Shown here one piece after another: positions 1-6,510 of a stretch of 64,000 nt of DNA. This DNA is from Halodesulfovibrio aestuarii. GTDB lineage: Bacteria > Desulfobacterota > Desulfovibrionia > Desulfovibrionales > Desulfovibrionaceae. The position numbers were made by a program, and so were the translations under genes. The notes beneath the pieces were generated by a model, which ran no database searches, was not told the origin of the DNA, and saw only the letters and a program-made list of their open reading frames with translations. The stretch lies in assembly GCF_050571805.1 (NCBI RefSeq), contig NZ_CP192219.1. One strand, written 5' to 3'. The stretch's first letter is position 1, and each line of letters starts with the position of its first letter.

Positions 1-291
1 GAAATTGTCCATATCCTCACGGCTGTTAACCATCCAAGTCGGGAGTTTGGTGGCAATTTTTACTTTTTCACGATAGCCGTCACGCAAAGCTTTGCCAAGC
101 AACGGCTCACTTTCTCCGTTGTGGTACGGCCATGCGGTATCCACATAGTTAACACCATTATCAATAGCTTCGCGGATCTGTGCAATGGCTCGTTTTTCGT
201 CAATTTTTCCATCAACCATCGGCAGGCGCATACAGCCGAATCCCAGTGCGGAAAGTTGATCGCCATTCTTGGGCATTGTTCTGTAAAGCAT
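1..291 (-). CDS. aldo/keto reductase, N-terminal part
   Basis: Partial gene; its 3' part lies beyond the left edge, leaving 97 codons. The start at 291 is preceded by AGGAG about 8 bases upstream. The N-terminus has the aldo/keto reductase pattern: a first beta strand with LGFGCMRLP (residues 16-24) and the catalytic set Asp51, Tyr56 (in VDTAWPYHNGESE) and Lys82 (KIATK). Family members are cytosolic NAD(P)H-dependent carbonyl reductases. The GCMRLP/YHNGESE signature is typical of the subfamily often followed by a C-terminal ferredoxin-like domain, but that part is out of view. Substrate unknown. Confidence 0.9.
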   Translation of the reverse strand, partial: MLYRTMPKNGDQLSALGFGCMRLPMVDGKIDEKRAIAQIREAIDNGVNYVDTAWPYHNGESEPLLGKALRDGYREKVKIATKLPTWMVNSREDMDNF

Positions 292-1274
292 ATTTTATCT
301 CCTAACTAGTAGTAATTGCAGAGTATGATATAGAAATGAGGCGAAAGTACGACATACGCCAATAAGGGACATCTATTATGTATCAAGTAACACCAGATTA
401 TAATTCAACCTGCCGACATCCTGCTTACATTTCTGGCTGTAATTATTGCCACACTTTTAATACGGTTGGAACAGACGATCCTCTGTGCTTTTTACCTGAT
501 CCTTCAATCCAACAAATAGCCTTAAAAATACCATCAATATTAAAGAAGAAAAAACACAAACAGCCACTATCCCATAAAAGAACAGTAGCTGACAATCGCT
601 GATATTTGTATTTTCTATTTTTGCCCAATACAATAAAAAACGACATGGAGATAAACAGCAACACTATCCATGTCATGTCTTAAATGCACCCTAACAGAAC
701 TGAGCCTACAAAAATAGATGCACTAAAGCACTGTTGTATTGAATCAGACAATAACTACAGGCGAAGCTGACTTGCATCAGGTTGTTGAACAACATCATGT
801 ACTGAAGTGGCACCTTCTGTGATCGAATTTACCGCTTCAAAACTAAATGCAACCAGATAACAGTTGCCGATCATCGTATCCTCATGAAGTTATCGACTTT
901 AACTCAAGAACGTCTACGAAACTAGGGGCGATTCAAACATCACTTCGTATTGACAATCAAACATTTTGCAACGCTATCTATTCATATCCTTCCACTCCTT
1001 ATTGTCCCCCCCATGCGGAAAAGTTACCCGCACATAGCTAGTTACCACCTTCAACATCAACCGTATTTAAGCGCTACGCCGCCTCCACACTCTTCAAGCA
1101 ATGCCAAAGCTACATTCTGCTTCTTCCCAAAAACCAGTGTGCTAGCCGGAAATTTATTAATTTGTTAACAGGTTAAAAAACACAGTTCTTCTTGCATCGC
1201 TTACCTGCCTTCTAAATTGGAATACTTCCCGCTCTCCTCAAAAAACTCATCCCAAAAAAGCCATGAGAATAGAC
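292..1274. other. 983-bp spacer without convincing genes
   Basis: This AT-rich stretch separates the reductase from the outer-membrane protein. No long reading frame in it has a ribosome site plus family resemblance. A minus-strand frame at 443-676 (77 codons, hydrophobic N-terminus) and plus-strand frames at 378-602 and 847-1168 lack ribosome sites. The only frame with a plausible ribosome site is the 39-residue one at 755-874, listed separately. Confidence 0.5.
755..874 (-). CDS. possible 39-residue small ORF
   Basis: An ATG at 874 is preceded by GAGG five bases upstream. The frame runs 39 codons to TAG and encodes a neutral peptide starting MIGNCYLVAF and ending QLRL. There is no signal peptide or domain I recognise. 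It could be a small protein, the decayed end of a larger gene, or chance. The call rests only on the ribosome site and its isolation in a long spacer. Confidence 0.2.
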   Translation of the reverse strand: MIGNCYLVAFSFEAVNSITEGATSVHDVVQQPDASQLRL

Positions 1275-2051
1275 ATGAAAAAACTAACCCTTGCGTTACT
1301 TCTTTTTGTTTTCCCTTTTACTGCACATGCTCAAACAACTTTTACAATATCTCCTAAGGCCATTTACTTTTCGTATCACGAGCAGGTAATGGATGAGACT
1401 GGCTACCTTGCCGGAATAAATACTGGACTTACACATACAACCAATCAGGGATATTTCTTTGGTCTTGAAGCAGAAGGATTAGGCGGGGAATTACGTTATG
1501 AAGGGAAGTACTCTGATGGCACGGGTCTCAGTTGCGATACCCACGACTTTTTGTTTCAGGGTACGGCTGCTGTAGGAAAAGAATTCACTATTTCATCCTG
1601 GCAGTTAACTCCGTATACAGGCCTCAAATACCGCTACTGGCGGGACAACATCATTACTGAGGGAGGCTATCTACGCCAGATTAGCCAGTTCTACCTTCCT
1701 GTCGGCTTGACTGCACAATATGACCTTGATGACAGTTGGAACGTAAAAGTAAAAATGGAAGGTTCGTTGTTACTAGCCGGAAGGGTGTATTCAAATTTGA
1801 GTGACGCCGGAAGTATGTACTCCGACATAACAAACCACCAAAGCTTTGGCAGTGGTGTCGGAGCGCGCATCTCAACAACATTGCAAAAGAATTTGGGAAG
1901 TTACATTCTCGGAATTTCACCGTATTTCGAATGGTATGAAGTTAAAACATCTAAAAAGGCATCAAGCCAGATTGGCGATCAACCAGCAAAATTTATTGAG
2001 CCACATAACACAACATGGATGCTCGGCCTATCTTGTAGCCTATCCTTCTAA
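1275..2051 (+). CDS. secreted outer-membrane beta-barrel protein, unknown function
   Basis: 258 residues. A classical signal peptide (MKKLTLALLLFVFPFTAHA, cleavage before QTT) is followed by alternating aromatic/polar beta strands such as GYFFGLEAEG, YTGLKYRYWRD and YILGISPYFEWYEV. The last residue is Phe, the usual C-terminal signature for BAM-dependent outer-membrane insertion. I take the ATG at 1275 because it gives the clean signal peptide and has GAGA upstream; an in-frame ATG at 1263 adds four residues and has no ribosome site. The length and strand pattern fit an 8-12-stranded barrel, loosely like omptin-type proteins, but no catalytic residues are assignable. No operon partner. Confidence 0.75.
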   Translation: MKKLTLALLLFVFPFTAHAQTTFTISPKAIYFSYHEQVMDETGYLAGINTGLTHTTNQGYFFGLEAEGLGGELRYEGKYSDGTGLSCDTHDFLFQGTAAVGKEFTISSWQLTPYTGLKYRYWRDNIITEGGYLRQISQFYLPVGLTAQYDLDDSWNVKVKMEGSLLLAGRVYSNLSDAGSMYSDITNHQSFGSGVGARISTTLQKNLGSYILGISPYFEWYEVKTSKKASSQIGDQPAKFIEPHNTTWMLGLSCSLSF

Positions 2052-2140
2052 CGCCCCTCTATAAGGGGTAATCCCCTCCGGAAAGGGAACTCGCTGGGAC
2101 AACGCCGTCGCAGAGTCTTTTTTCACACAGTCAAAAATCA

Positions 2141-2330
2141 ACTGATCCGTCACAGGAAATTTAACACCAAGCATGAAGCCGACTTGGCTCTATTTAATCG
2201 AGGCGTACTACAATCGAAGACGGCGAGATTCGAGCATAGGATGGGAGTCTCCAGTTAAATATGGATACCGTAATGAACAGTATGACCTTGAGGCTTAACT
2301 TGGTGTCCACATTTTTGTTGTAGGATCAGT
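2141..2330. mobile_element. 190-bp internally deleted IS3-type element
   Basis: The ends at 2141-2172 and 2298-2330 are imperfect inverted repeats of about 32 bp. Both begin ACTGATCC and both end at ACACCAAG(C/T) after a variable middle. Between them lies only the last ~40 codons of an IS3-family transposase. The element therefore looks like an insertion sequence that kept both ends and lost nearly all of its coding part, so it could only move with help in trans. No clear flanking target duplication was seen by eye. Confidence 0.6.
2173..2298 (+). pseudogene. IS3-family transposase (OrfB) C-terminal remnant
   Basis: The frame reads EAYYNRRRRDSSIGWESP, the signature end of the IS3-family DDE integrase (usual pattern YNxxRxHSxLGxxSP, following the catalytic Glu region), and stops at TAA 2296-2298. 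Everything upstream, including the catalytic Asp residues and OrfA, is missing. No ribosome site. It is a relic inside the deleted element. Confidence 0.7.
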
Positions 2331-2430
2331 CAGTGCCTTATTAAATGCAACTATCGTCATTAAAATTCTCCAGCTCTTTCCTAGTCTTCAATTTGACAAG
2401 AAAGCAAACAAAATTAGTCGACACATCTAA

Positions 2431-2781
2431 TTACTCTTCCAAATCATTTTCATATTCAGCTAGCAACCAATCCCATTCCGGAAGTGCCCCAAAATTATTA
2501 TACATACTTTCTTCAATCTTTTTTTTATCAACCTTGTCCAACAAAATAATATAATTTTCCTTTTCAAACTCTTTAATCAAAAGCTTATGTAACTCTCCAT
2601 ATATAGAATAGTTAAGAACCCCCTCCCAACTTTCAACAATCCCATACTTTTCTTCAATCTCTTCATAAAGGCTCCATAATTTTGGGCTATATCTAGATTC
2701 TCCAGCTCCTACACAATCATCAACCACTATTTGATTTGGCCAATAACTGGCTACCTTTTCAAACATTTCAGAAAATTTCAT
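2431..2781 (-). CDS. putative immunity protein of displaced cassette 4
   Basis: 116 residues, acidic, cytosolic (no signal peptide), rich in Glu and Trp (YWPNQ, WEGVL, PEWDWL). It starts 8 bases after the orphan toxin fragment at 2790-3278 on the same strand, the standard toxin-immunity order. I do not recognise the family by sequence; the role is inferred from position, size and charge. It is the last gene of the toxin-immunity train and unrelated in sequence to the immunity proteins at 4046, 5117 and 6178, which fits its unrelated toxin. Confidence 0.55.
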   Translation of the reverse strand: MKFSEMFEKVASYWPNQIVVDDCVGAGESRYSPKLWSLYEEIEEKYGIVESWEGVLNYSIYGELHKLLIKEFEKENYIILLDKVDKKKIEESMYNNFGALPEWDWLLAEYENDLEE

Positions 2782-2789
2782 TTCTTCTC

Positions 2790-3278
2790 CTAAGGGTGTG
2801 TTATAACTTTACCATCATGCCCAAGAGTAATTTTATGCGTTTTGCTAGGAGCAACTCCTTTTTTCATACCAACCTTCCATTCACCAACCTTATCTGTATG
2901 TGTGGTAGTACTTTTTTGGTAGATATAACCATTAAAGACATAATTATTACCTATCTTAACAAACACTTCTCTTTCTAAAGTCGGAACGGGTAGTACCTCA
3001 CCAACTTTTGCAGTGGATACGTTTGAGGTCGTAACTTCTGGTCGAAGGGTTATTTTTTTACCCGTTTGGGCATGTCTTACACGGACTCGTCCATCAGAAG
3101 ATAAGAGTGGCTCCCAAACATCAATCTCACCGCTTTGATCTGGAGTGGTGTGGACGATTGGAGAGCTTGAACCATTATCTGGAGTAACTAATGGGCCAGT
3201 GTCAACACCACCTTCTGCGGAGTAACCGTCTGTGCCAGTATCAACACTAGGGGGAGTATTGTCGTGCTCGGAAGGCAC
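2790..3278 (-). CDS. orphan C-terminal toxin module, cassette 4 (unrelated toxin)
   Basis: 162 codons. The first ~53 residues (PSEHDNTPPS to DQSGEIDV) match the linker of the large exoprotein almost exactly; after GEIDV the sequence switches to an unrelated, Lys- and beta-rich domain (starting WEPLLSSDG, ending KITLGHDGKVITHP). This is the architecture of a displaced CdiA/FhaB-type toxin tip. The frame is open upstream to about 3350 and encodes a hydrophobic stretch (IVLPVIAWGVELF) unlike the current exoprotein, suggesting a tip from another allele. GTG at 3278 has no ribosome site, so it is probably silent unless recombined onto the exoprotein. Toxin activity unknown. Confidence 0.6.
   Translation of the reverse strand: MPSEHDNTPPSVDTGTDGYSAEGGVDTGPLVTPDNGSSSPIVHTTPDQSGEIDVWEPLLSSDGRVRVRHAQTGKKITLRPEVTTSNVSTAKVGEVLPVPTLEREVFVKIGNNYVFNGYIYQKSTTTHTDKVGEWKVGMKKGVAPSKTHKITLGHDGKVITHP
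3118..3275 (-). repeat. 158-bp toxin linker repeat, copy 4
   Basis: Near-identical to 4791-4948, 5852-6009 and 6923-7080, each 158 bp. It encodes the Ser/Thr/Gly-rich linker just before the toxin domain. The copy next to the exoprotein is continuous with it; here the 5' edge joins different DNA. These are the natural homology blocks for swapping toxin tips. Confidence 0.85.
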
Positions 3279-3558
3279 ATCATTAGCAGGTAAACAAAGA
3301 CAAAAAAGCTCAACGCCCCACGCTATTACAGGCAGGACAATAGAGCTATTTCATAATTTTATTTAACGAATCAGTATCAAATTAAAACTCAATTAATGGA
3401 AAGACATCTCGAAACAACTGCTCTACTTCTGGATGTCGCTCTTACATCTAGCCAAGATAAAAAGTTGTGAACCAGTGCATCTCACGACACTACTAAATTA
3501 CATATATCCAATTCTTCTTACCAAGTTACTTTATCAACCATCTTCAATAGAATTTTTT

Positions 3559-3786
3559 CTATAATGCAATGGACTTATAGCTAAAACACTTCTCGATAAA
3601 TTTTTCAATATCAAATGTACCATCATCCTGTTCAAATTCATCCGAGTGGAAAATATAGTCCATGAACTCAGGATCAGGTAAAATTTTTTCCAACTCTGCT
3701 ATAATTTCATCTTCCCGTTCATCTGAAGCCTGAGCTAATAATTCTTCTATCAAAACTTTCGCGTAAACTTTTTTATCTTCCTGCAT
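3559..3786 (-). CDS. small acidic protein, possible orphan immunity gene
   Basis: 75 residues, strongly acidic (MQEDKKVYAKVLIEELLAQ, then an Asp/Glu-rich centre), predicted mostly helical. ATG at 3786 follows AAGGGA at normal spacing. It lies between cassette 3 and cassette 4 with no toxin frame directly upstream, only a broken membrane-protein frame. Acidic helical proteins of this size often neutralise nuclease toxins, so a leftover immunity gene whose toxin was lost is likely. Family not recognised. Confidence 0.45.
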   Translation of the reverse strand: MQEDKKVYAKVLIEELLAQASDEREDEIIAELEKILPDPEFMDYIFHSDEFEQDDGTFDIEKFIEKCFSYKSIAL

Positions 3787-3841
3787 TTATTTTCCCTTTT
3801 TAATATGGTTAAGCGGAGTCCTGATGGTAATCATCCCATTC

Positions 3842-4008
3842 TTAATAGCCGTTAATAATAGAACCTAGCAAAACAAATATGAAAGCCAACCCGCCAATAA
3901 AAGAATGAAAAAAGAGTCCCACTGCCCCACCCGTAATGAGGAACAATGGAACTCTTACAACTTATTGTATCTGGTAAACAAGGAAGGCTTCCGTACATTA
4001 TTCCACAT
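3842..4008 (-). pseudogene. frameshifted small membrane protein (possible old immunity gene)
   Basis: ATG 4008 reads MWNNVRKPSLFTRYNKL and then stops. Adding one base lets the frame continue through VRVPLFLITGGAVGLFFHS and a second hydrophobic stretch ending GSIINGY and TAA at 3842. The 167-bp span is one base short of 56 codons. The restored product would have about two membrane segments. The same broken frame is copied, truncated, at 4951-5079 and 6012-6140, so the break predates the duplication. Alternatively the span is only a terminator region (see 3901-3956). Confidence 0.35.
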
Positions 4009-4092
4009 GCCTCAGCTTGTTTTCAACTTATCTTAACTTCTAAGGCTATTCTATAACTACAACTCTTATTCCATACTTTTCGACAATATCTT
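3894..4092 (-). repeat. 199-bp 3'-segment repeat, copy A
   Basis: Essentially identical to 4965-5163 and 6026-6224 (offsets 1071 and 1061). It covers the last ~16 codons of each immunity gene (ending YGIRVVVIE) and the DNA after it. In copies B and C its outer edge runs directly into a toxin linker; in copy A it continues into the membrane-protein remnant, making A the original right-hand context. Confidence 0.85.
3901..3956 (-). terminator. possible terminator after immunity gene, copy A
   Basis: On the minus strand AAGAGTTCCA (3947-3956) pairs with TGGGACTCTT (3912-3921) with one G-U pair, followed by six T. The loop is long (25 bases), so efficiency is doubtful. The same structure recurs at 4972-5027 and 6033-6088. 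Confidence 0.4.
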
Positions 4093-4369
4093 TTACTTCA
4101 TCAAATTTAACGAAACCTCTTCGCTCTCTAATACTATCCCAATCATCGAAACCTTCAGTTGTAATGTGCCCTTCTTCTTTAAGGTAACCAGTGAAGAAAT
4201 CACTTTTATCTAAAATGATGCCATCAAGGCTAAACCAAAGGGATTCACATTCTTCACACACAAAAACTTCTTTTTGAATTTTCTTTAAGAAAACTTTTTG
4301 AATCCGTCCCTGTTCACAATCAGAACAATATATATGTCCGCTTTTGCCTACTTCAATATATTTAATCAT
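4046..4369 (-). CDS. immunity protein, displaced cassette 3
   Basis: 107 residues, acidic C-terminal half. The N-terminal part carries two CxxC pairs (CSDC near residue 15 and CEEC near residue 38) that could hold a zinc ion; the C-terminal part (KFDEVKDIVEKYGIRVVVIE) is shared by all three related immunity proteins. It starts 9 bases after the orphan toxin at 4379-4951. The toxin is nearly identical to the current exoprotein tip, so this protein should protect against that toxin type. Function inferred from gene order. Confidence 0.65.
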   Translation of the reverse strand: MIKYIEVGKSGHIYCSDCEQGRIQKVFLKKIQKEVFVCEECESLWFSLDGIILDKSDFFTGYLKEEGHITTEGFDDWDSIRERRGFVKFDEVKDIVEKYGIRVVVIE

Positions 4370-4378
4370 ACTAAGTTC

Positions 4379-4951
4379 CTATTTTTTGGGAAAAGAAGTA
4401 ACCACTTCATCTAGATCCCCACCCTCAGTCACGATACGGATCGTTCTTTCACCATTAGTTCCAATGACTCTATCCATTGGAATATCATATGCAAATCTTC
4501 CACGCCCTTGGTCTATCGTCTTGCCTAGTCCTTTTCTACTCCATGCTTCATCAAGTAATTCGAGAAGACCCTCTTGAGGAACATTAAACACACTATGCCG
4601 TTCTTTTACTCCAGGCACCAAATGTTGCAAAACATGACTTATCCTATCTCCATAGTTATCATCCTTACCATAAATTAACCCTGCAGGTGTCGTCCAAGTT
4701 TTCTTCTGTGGATCATAGGTTACATGTAACTCTTGACCATATGGACGATCATTTGAACCCTTCGTAAATTTTGCCAACATTGGCGCTGTAACATCAATCT
4801 CACCGCTTTGATCTGGAGTGGTGTGGACGATTGGAGAGCTTCCACCCTCATTTGGTGTTACTAATGGACCAGTGTCAACACCACCTTCTGCGGAGTAACC
4901 GTCTGTGCCAGTATCAACACTAGGGGGAGTATTGTCATGCTCTGACGGCAA
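4379..4951 (-). CDS. orphan C-terminal toxin module, cassette 3
   Basis: 190 codons: the 158-bp linker followed by a toxin domain nearly identical to residues ~2542-2677 of the exoprotein (differences cluster at YDPQKKTW and YGKDDNYGD). Shared motifs are HVLQH, RHSVFNVPQ, YDIPMDRVIGTNGE, TIRIVTEGG and the end TSFPKK. Only a TTG at 4951 opens the frame, behind an in-frame TGA and without a ribosome site, so it is probably not expressed on its own. It is a silent copy, one of two tandem duplicates. Confidence 0.65.
   Translation of the reverse strand: MPSEHDNTPPSVDTGTDGYSAEGGVDTGPLVTPNEGGSSPIVHTTPDQSGEIDVTAPMLAKFTKGSNDRPYGQELHVTYDPQKKTWTTPAGLIYGKDDNYGDRISHVLQHLVPGVKERHSVFNVPQEGLLELLDEAWSRKGLGKTIDQGRGRFAYDIPMDRVIGTNGERTIRIVTEGGDLDEVVTSFPKK
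4791..4948 (-). repeat. 158-bp toxin linker repeat, copy 3
   Basis: Same block as 3118-3275, 5852-6009 and 6923-7080. Here it has EGGSSP in place of DNGSSSP, the only obvious residue difference. Its 5' edge joins the ctttcatatt end of the duplicated membrane-protein remnant. Confidence 0.85.
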
Positions 4952-4964
4952 TATGAAAGTTCAG

Positions 4965-5163
4965 CCAATAAAAGAATGAAAAAAGAGTCCCACTGCCCCA
5001 CCCGTAATGAGGAACAATGGAACTCTTACAACTTATTGTATCTGGTAAACAAGGAAGGCTTCCGTACATTATTCCACATGCCTCAGCTTGTTTTCAACTT
5101 ATCTTAACTTCTAAGGCTATTCTATAACTACAACTCTTATTCCATACTTTTCGACAATATCTT
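4965..5163 (-). repeat. 199-bp 3'-segment repeat, copy B
   Basis: Matches 3894-4092 and 6026-6224. It includes the end of the immunity gene at 5117, the 5' part of the frameshifted membrane-protein remnant, and the hairpin with T tract. Confidence 0.85.
4972..5027 (-). terminator. possible terminator after immunity gene, copy B
   Basis: Same 10-bp stem and T tract as at 3901-3956, shifted by 1071 bases. Confidence 0.4.
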
Positions 5164-5446
5164 TAACTTCATCAAATTTAACAAAGTCTCCATATTTTAA
5201 TATACTATCCCAATCATTGGAACCTTCAGTTGTAATGTACCCTTCGTCTTCAAGGTATGTTACAAAGTCTATGCATGACTTTTCAACAAAAAGTTCCTCT
5301 AGTGAGAACCAAGCCCACTCGCATTCTTCACACACTAAAAGAACTTGATTTGTTTTTTTTAAAAAAACCTTCTGAATTCTACCATCATGTAACTCTGGGC
5401 AAATAATTAGATTGTCAGAGTCTACTTCAATATATTTAATCATCAT
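5117..5446 (-). CDS. immunity protein, displaced cassette 2
   Basis: 109 residues. The C-terminal 45 residues (from TTEGSNDWDS onward) match the immunity gene at 6178, but the N-terminal half differs: the first CxxC is replaced by CPELH, only CEEC remains, and LEELFVEKSCIDF replaces LDGIILDKSDFF. It starts 5 bases after its own, more divergent toxin at 5452-6012, so the variable N-terminal half probably sets toxin specificity. If zinc is bound in the relatives, it is unlikely to be bound the same way here. Confidence 0.65.
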   Translation of the reverse strand: MMIKYIEVDSDNLIICPELHDGRIQKVFLKKTNQVLLVCEECEWAWFSLEELFVEKSCIDFVTYLEDEGYITTEGSNDWDSILKYGDFVKFDEVKDIVEKYGIRVVVIE

Positions 5447-5451
5447 CGCCC

Positions 5452-6012
5452 CTACTTAACAGGATAAGCCGTTATTACTTCTTTTTTATTCTTAAGAACA
5501 AGGCGGATTGTTGTCTCGCCCTTAGTCCCAATCTCTCTTCCCATTGGAATATCGTAAGCTTTTTTAGCAACCGTGAGGTCTATTCCTTCTAAATGCATTT
5601 TAGCTTCATCAATTAATTCGAGAAGATTTTCCTGCGGAACATTAAACACACTATGCGGCTCTTTTTTTGCTCCAGACACCAGATGCTGTAAAACGTGACT
5701 TATTCTATCTCCATATTTAGGATCCTCACCATAACTTAACCCAGCAGGTGTCGTCCAAATTTCTTTCTGTGGATCATAGGTTACAGGTAGCTCTTGACCA
5801 TATGGTCGATCATTTGAACCCTTCGTAAATTTTGCCAACATTGGCGCTGTAACATCAATCTCACCGCTTTGATCTGGAGTGGTGTGGACGATTGGAGAGC
5901 TTGAACCATTATCTGGAGTAACTAATGGGCCAGTGTCAACACCACCTTCTGCTGAGTAACCGTCTGTTCCAGTATCTACACTAGGGGGAGTATTGTCGTG
6001 CTCTGACGGCAA
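5452..6012 (-). CDS. orphan C-terminal toxin module, cassette 2 (divergent allele)
   Basis: 186 codons. The linker and first part of the toxin (to DRISHVLQHL) match the exoprotein, then it diverges: KKEPHSVFNVPQ, an altered helix (AKMHLEGIDLTV), YDIPMGREIGTKGE, TIRLVLKNKK and the end TAYPVK. The motif order is kept, so it is the same fold with different surfaces, as expected for a toxin with a different immunity partner. It opens with TTG at 6012 after an in-frame TGA and has no ribosome site. A silent cassette. Confidence 0.65.
   Translation of the reverse strand: MPSEHDNTPPSVDTGTDGYSAEGGVDTGPLVTPDNGSSSPIVHTTPDQSGEIDVTAPMLAKFTKGSNDRPYGQELPVTYDPQKEIWTTPAGLSYGEDPKYGDRISHVLQHLVSGAKKEPHSVFNVPQENLLELIDEAKMHLEGIDLTVAKKAYDIPMGREIGTKGETTIRLVLKNKKEVITAYPVK
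5852..6009 (-). repeat. 158-bp toxin linker repeat, copy 2
   Basis: Same block as 3118-3275, 4791-4948 and 6923-7080, with only scattered single-base differences. Confidence 0.85.
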
Positions 6013-6025
6013 TATGAAAGTTCAG

Positions 6026-6224
6026 CCAATAAAAGAATGAAAAAAGAGTCCCACTGCCCCACCCGTAATGAGGAACAATGGAACTCTTACAACTTATTGT
6101 ATCTGGTAAACAAGGAAGGCTTCCGTACATTATTCCACATGCCTCAGCTTGTTTTCAACTTATCTTAACTTCTAAGGCTATTCTATAACTACAACTCTTA
6201 TTCCATACTTTTCGACAATATCTT
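6026..6224 (-). repeat. 199-bp 3'-segment repeat, copy C
   Basis: Matches 3894-4092 and 4965-5163; it contains the 3' end of the immunity gene directly downstream of the exoprotein, plus hairpin and remnant frame. Confidence 0.85.
6033..6088 (-). terminator. possible terminator of the tps operon, copy C
   Basis: Same stem and T tract as 3901-3956. It is the first such structure downstream of tpsB-tpsA-immunity. If functional it would end the operon transcript before the silent cassettes. Confidence 0.45.
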
Positions 6225-6501
6225 TAACTTCATCAAATTTAACAAAGTCTCCATATTTTAATATACTATCCCAATCATTGGAACCTTCAGTTGTAATGTA
6301 CCCTTCTTCTTTAAGGTAACCAATGAAGAAATCACTTTTATCTAAAATGATGCCATCAAGGCTAAACCAAAGGGATTCACATTCTTCACACACAAAAACT
6401 TCTTTTTGAATTTTCTTTAAGAAAACTTTTTGAATCCGTCCCTGTTCACAATCAGAACAATATATATGTCCGCTTTTGCCTACTTCAATATATTTAATCA
6501 T
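6178..6501 (-). CDS. immunity protein of the expressed exoprotein toxin
   Basis: 107 residues, starting 9 bases downstream of the exoprotein stop, so very likely co-transcribed with it. It is a mosaic: residues 1 to ~70 (two CxxC pairs, LDGIILDKSDFF) match the immunity gene of cassette 3, while the rest (TTEGSNDWDSILKYGDFVKF) matches cassette 2. Its toxin partner is of the cassette-3 type, so the N-terminal half tracks the toxin. Predicted to bind and block the toxin in the cytosol of producing cells. Confidence 0.7.
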   Translation of the reverse strand: MIKYIEVGKSGHIYCSDCEQGRIQKVFLKKIQKEVFVCEECESLWFSLDGIILDKSDFFIGYLKEEGYITTEGSNDWDSILKYGDFVKFDEVKDIVEKYGIRVVVIE

Positions 6502-6510
6502 ACTAAGTTC

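Noticed and set aside
443..676. 77-codon minus-strand frame with a hydrophobic N-terminus
   Set aside because: No ribosome site, and the Phe run comes from an A-rich tract; kept only as a remark in the spacer entry.
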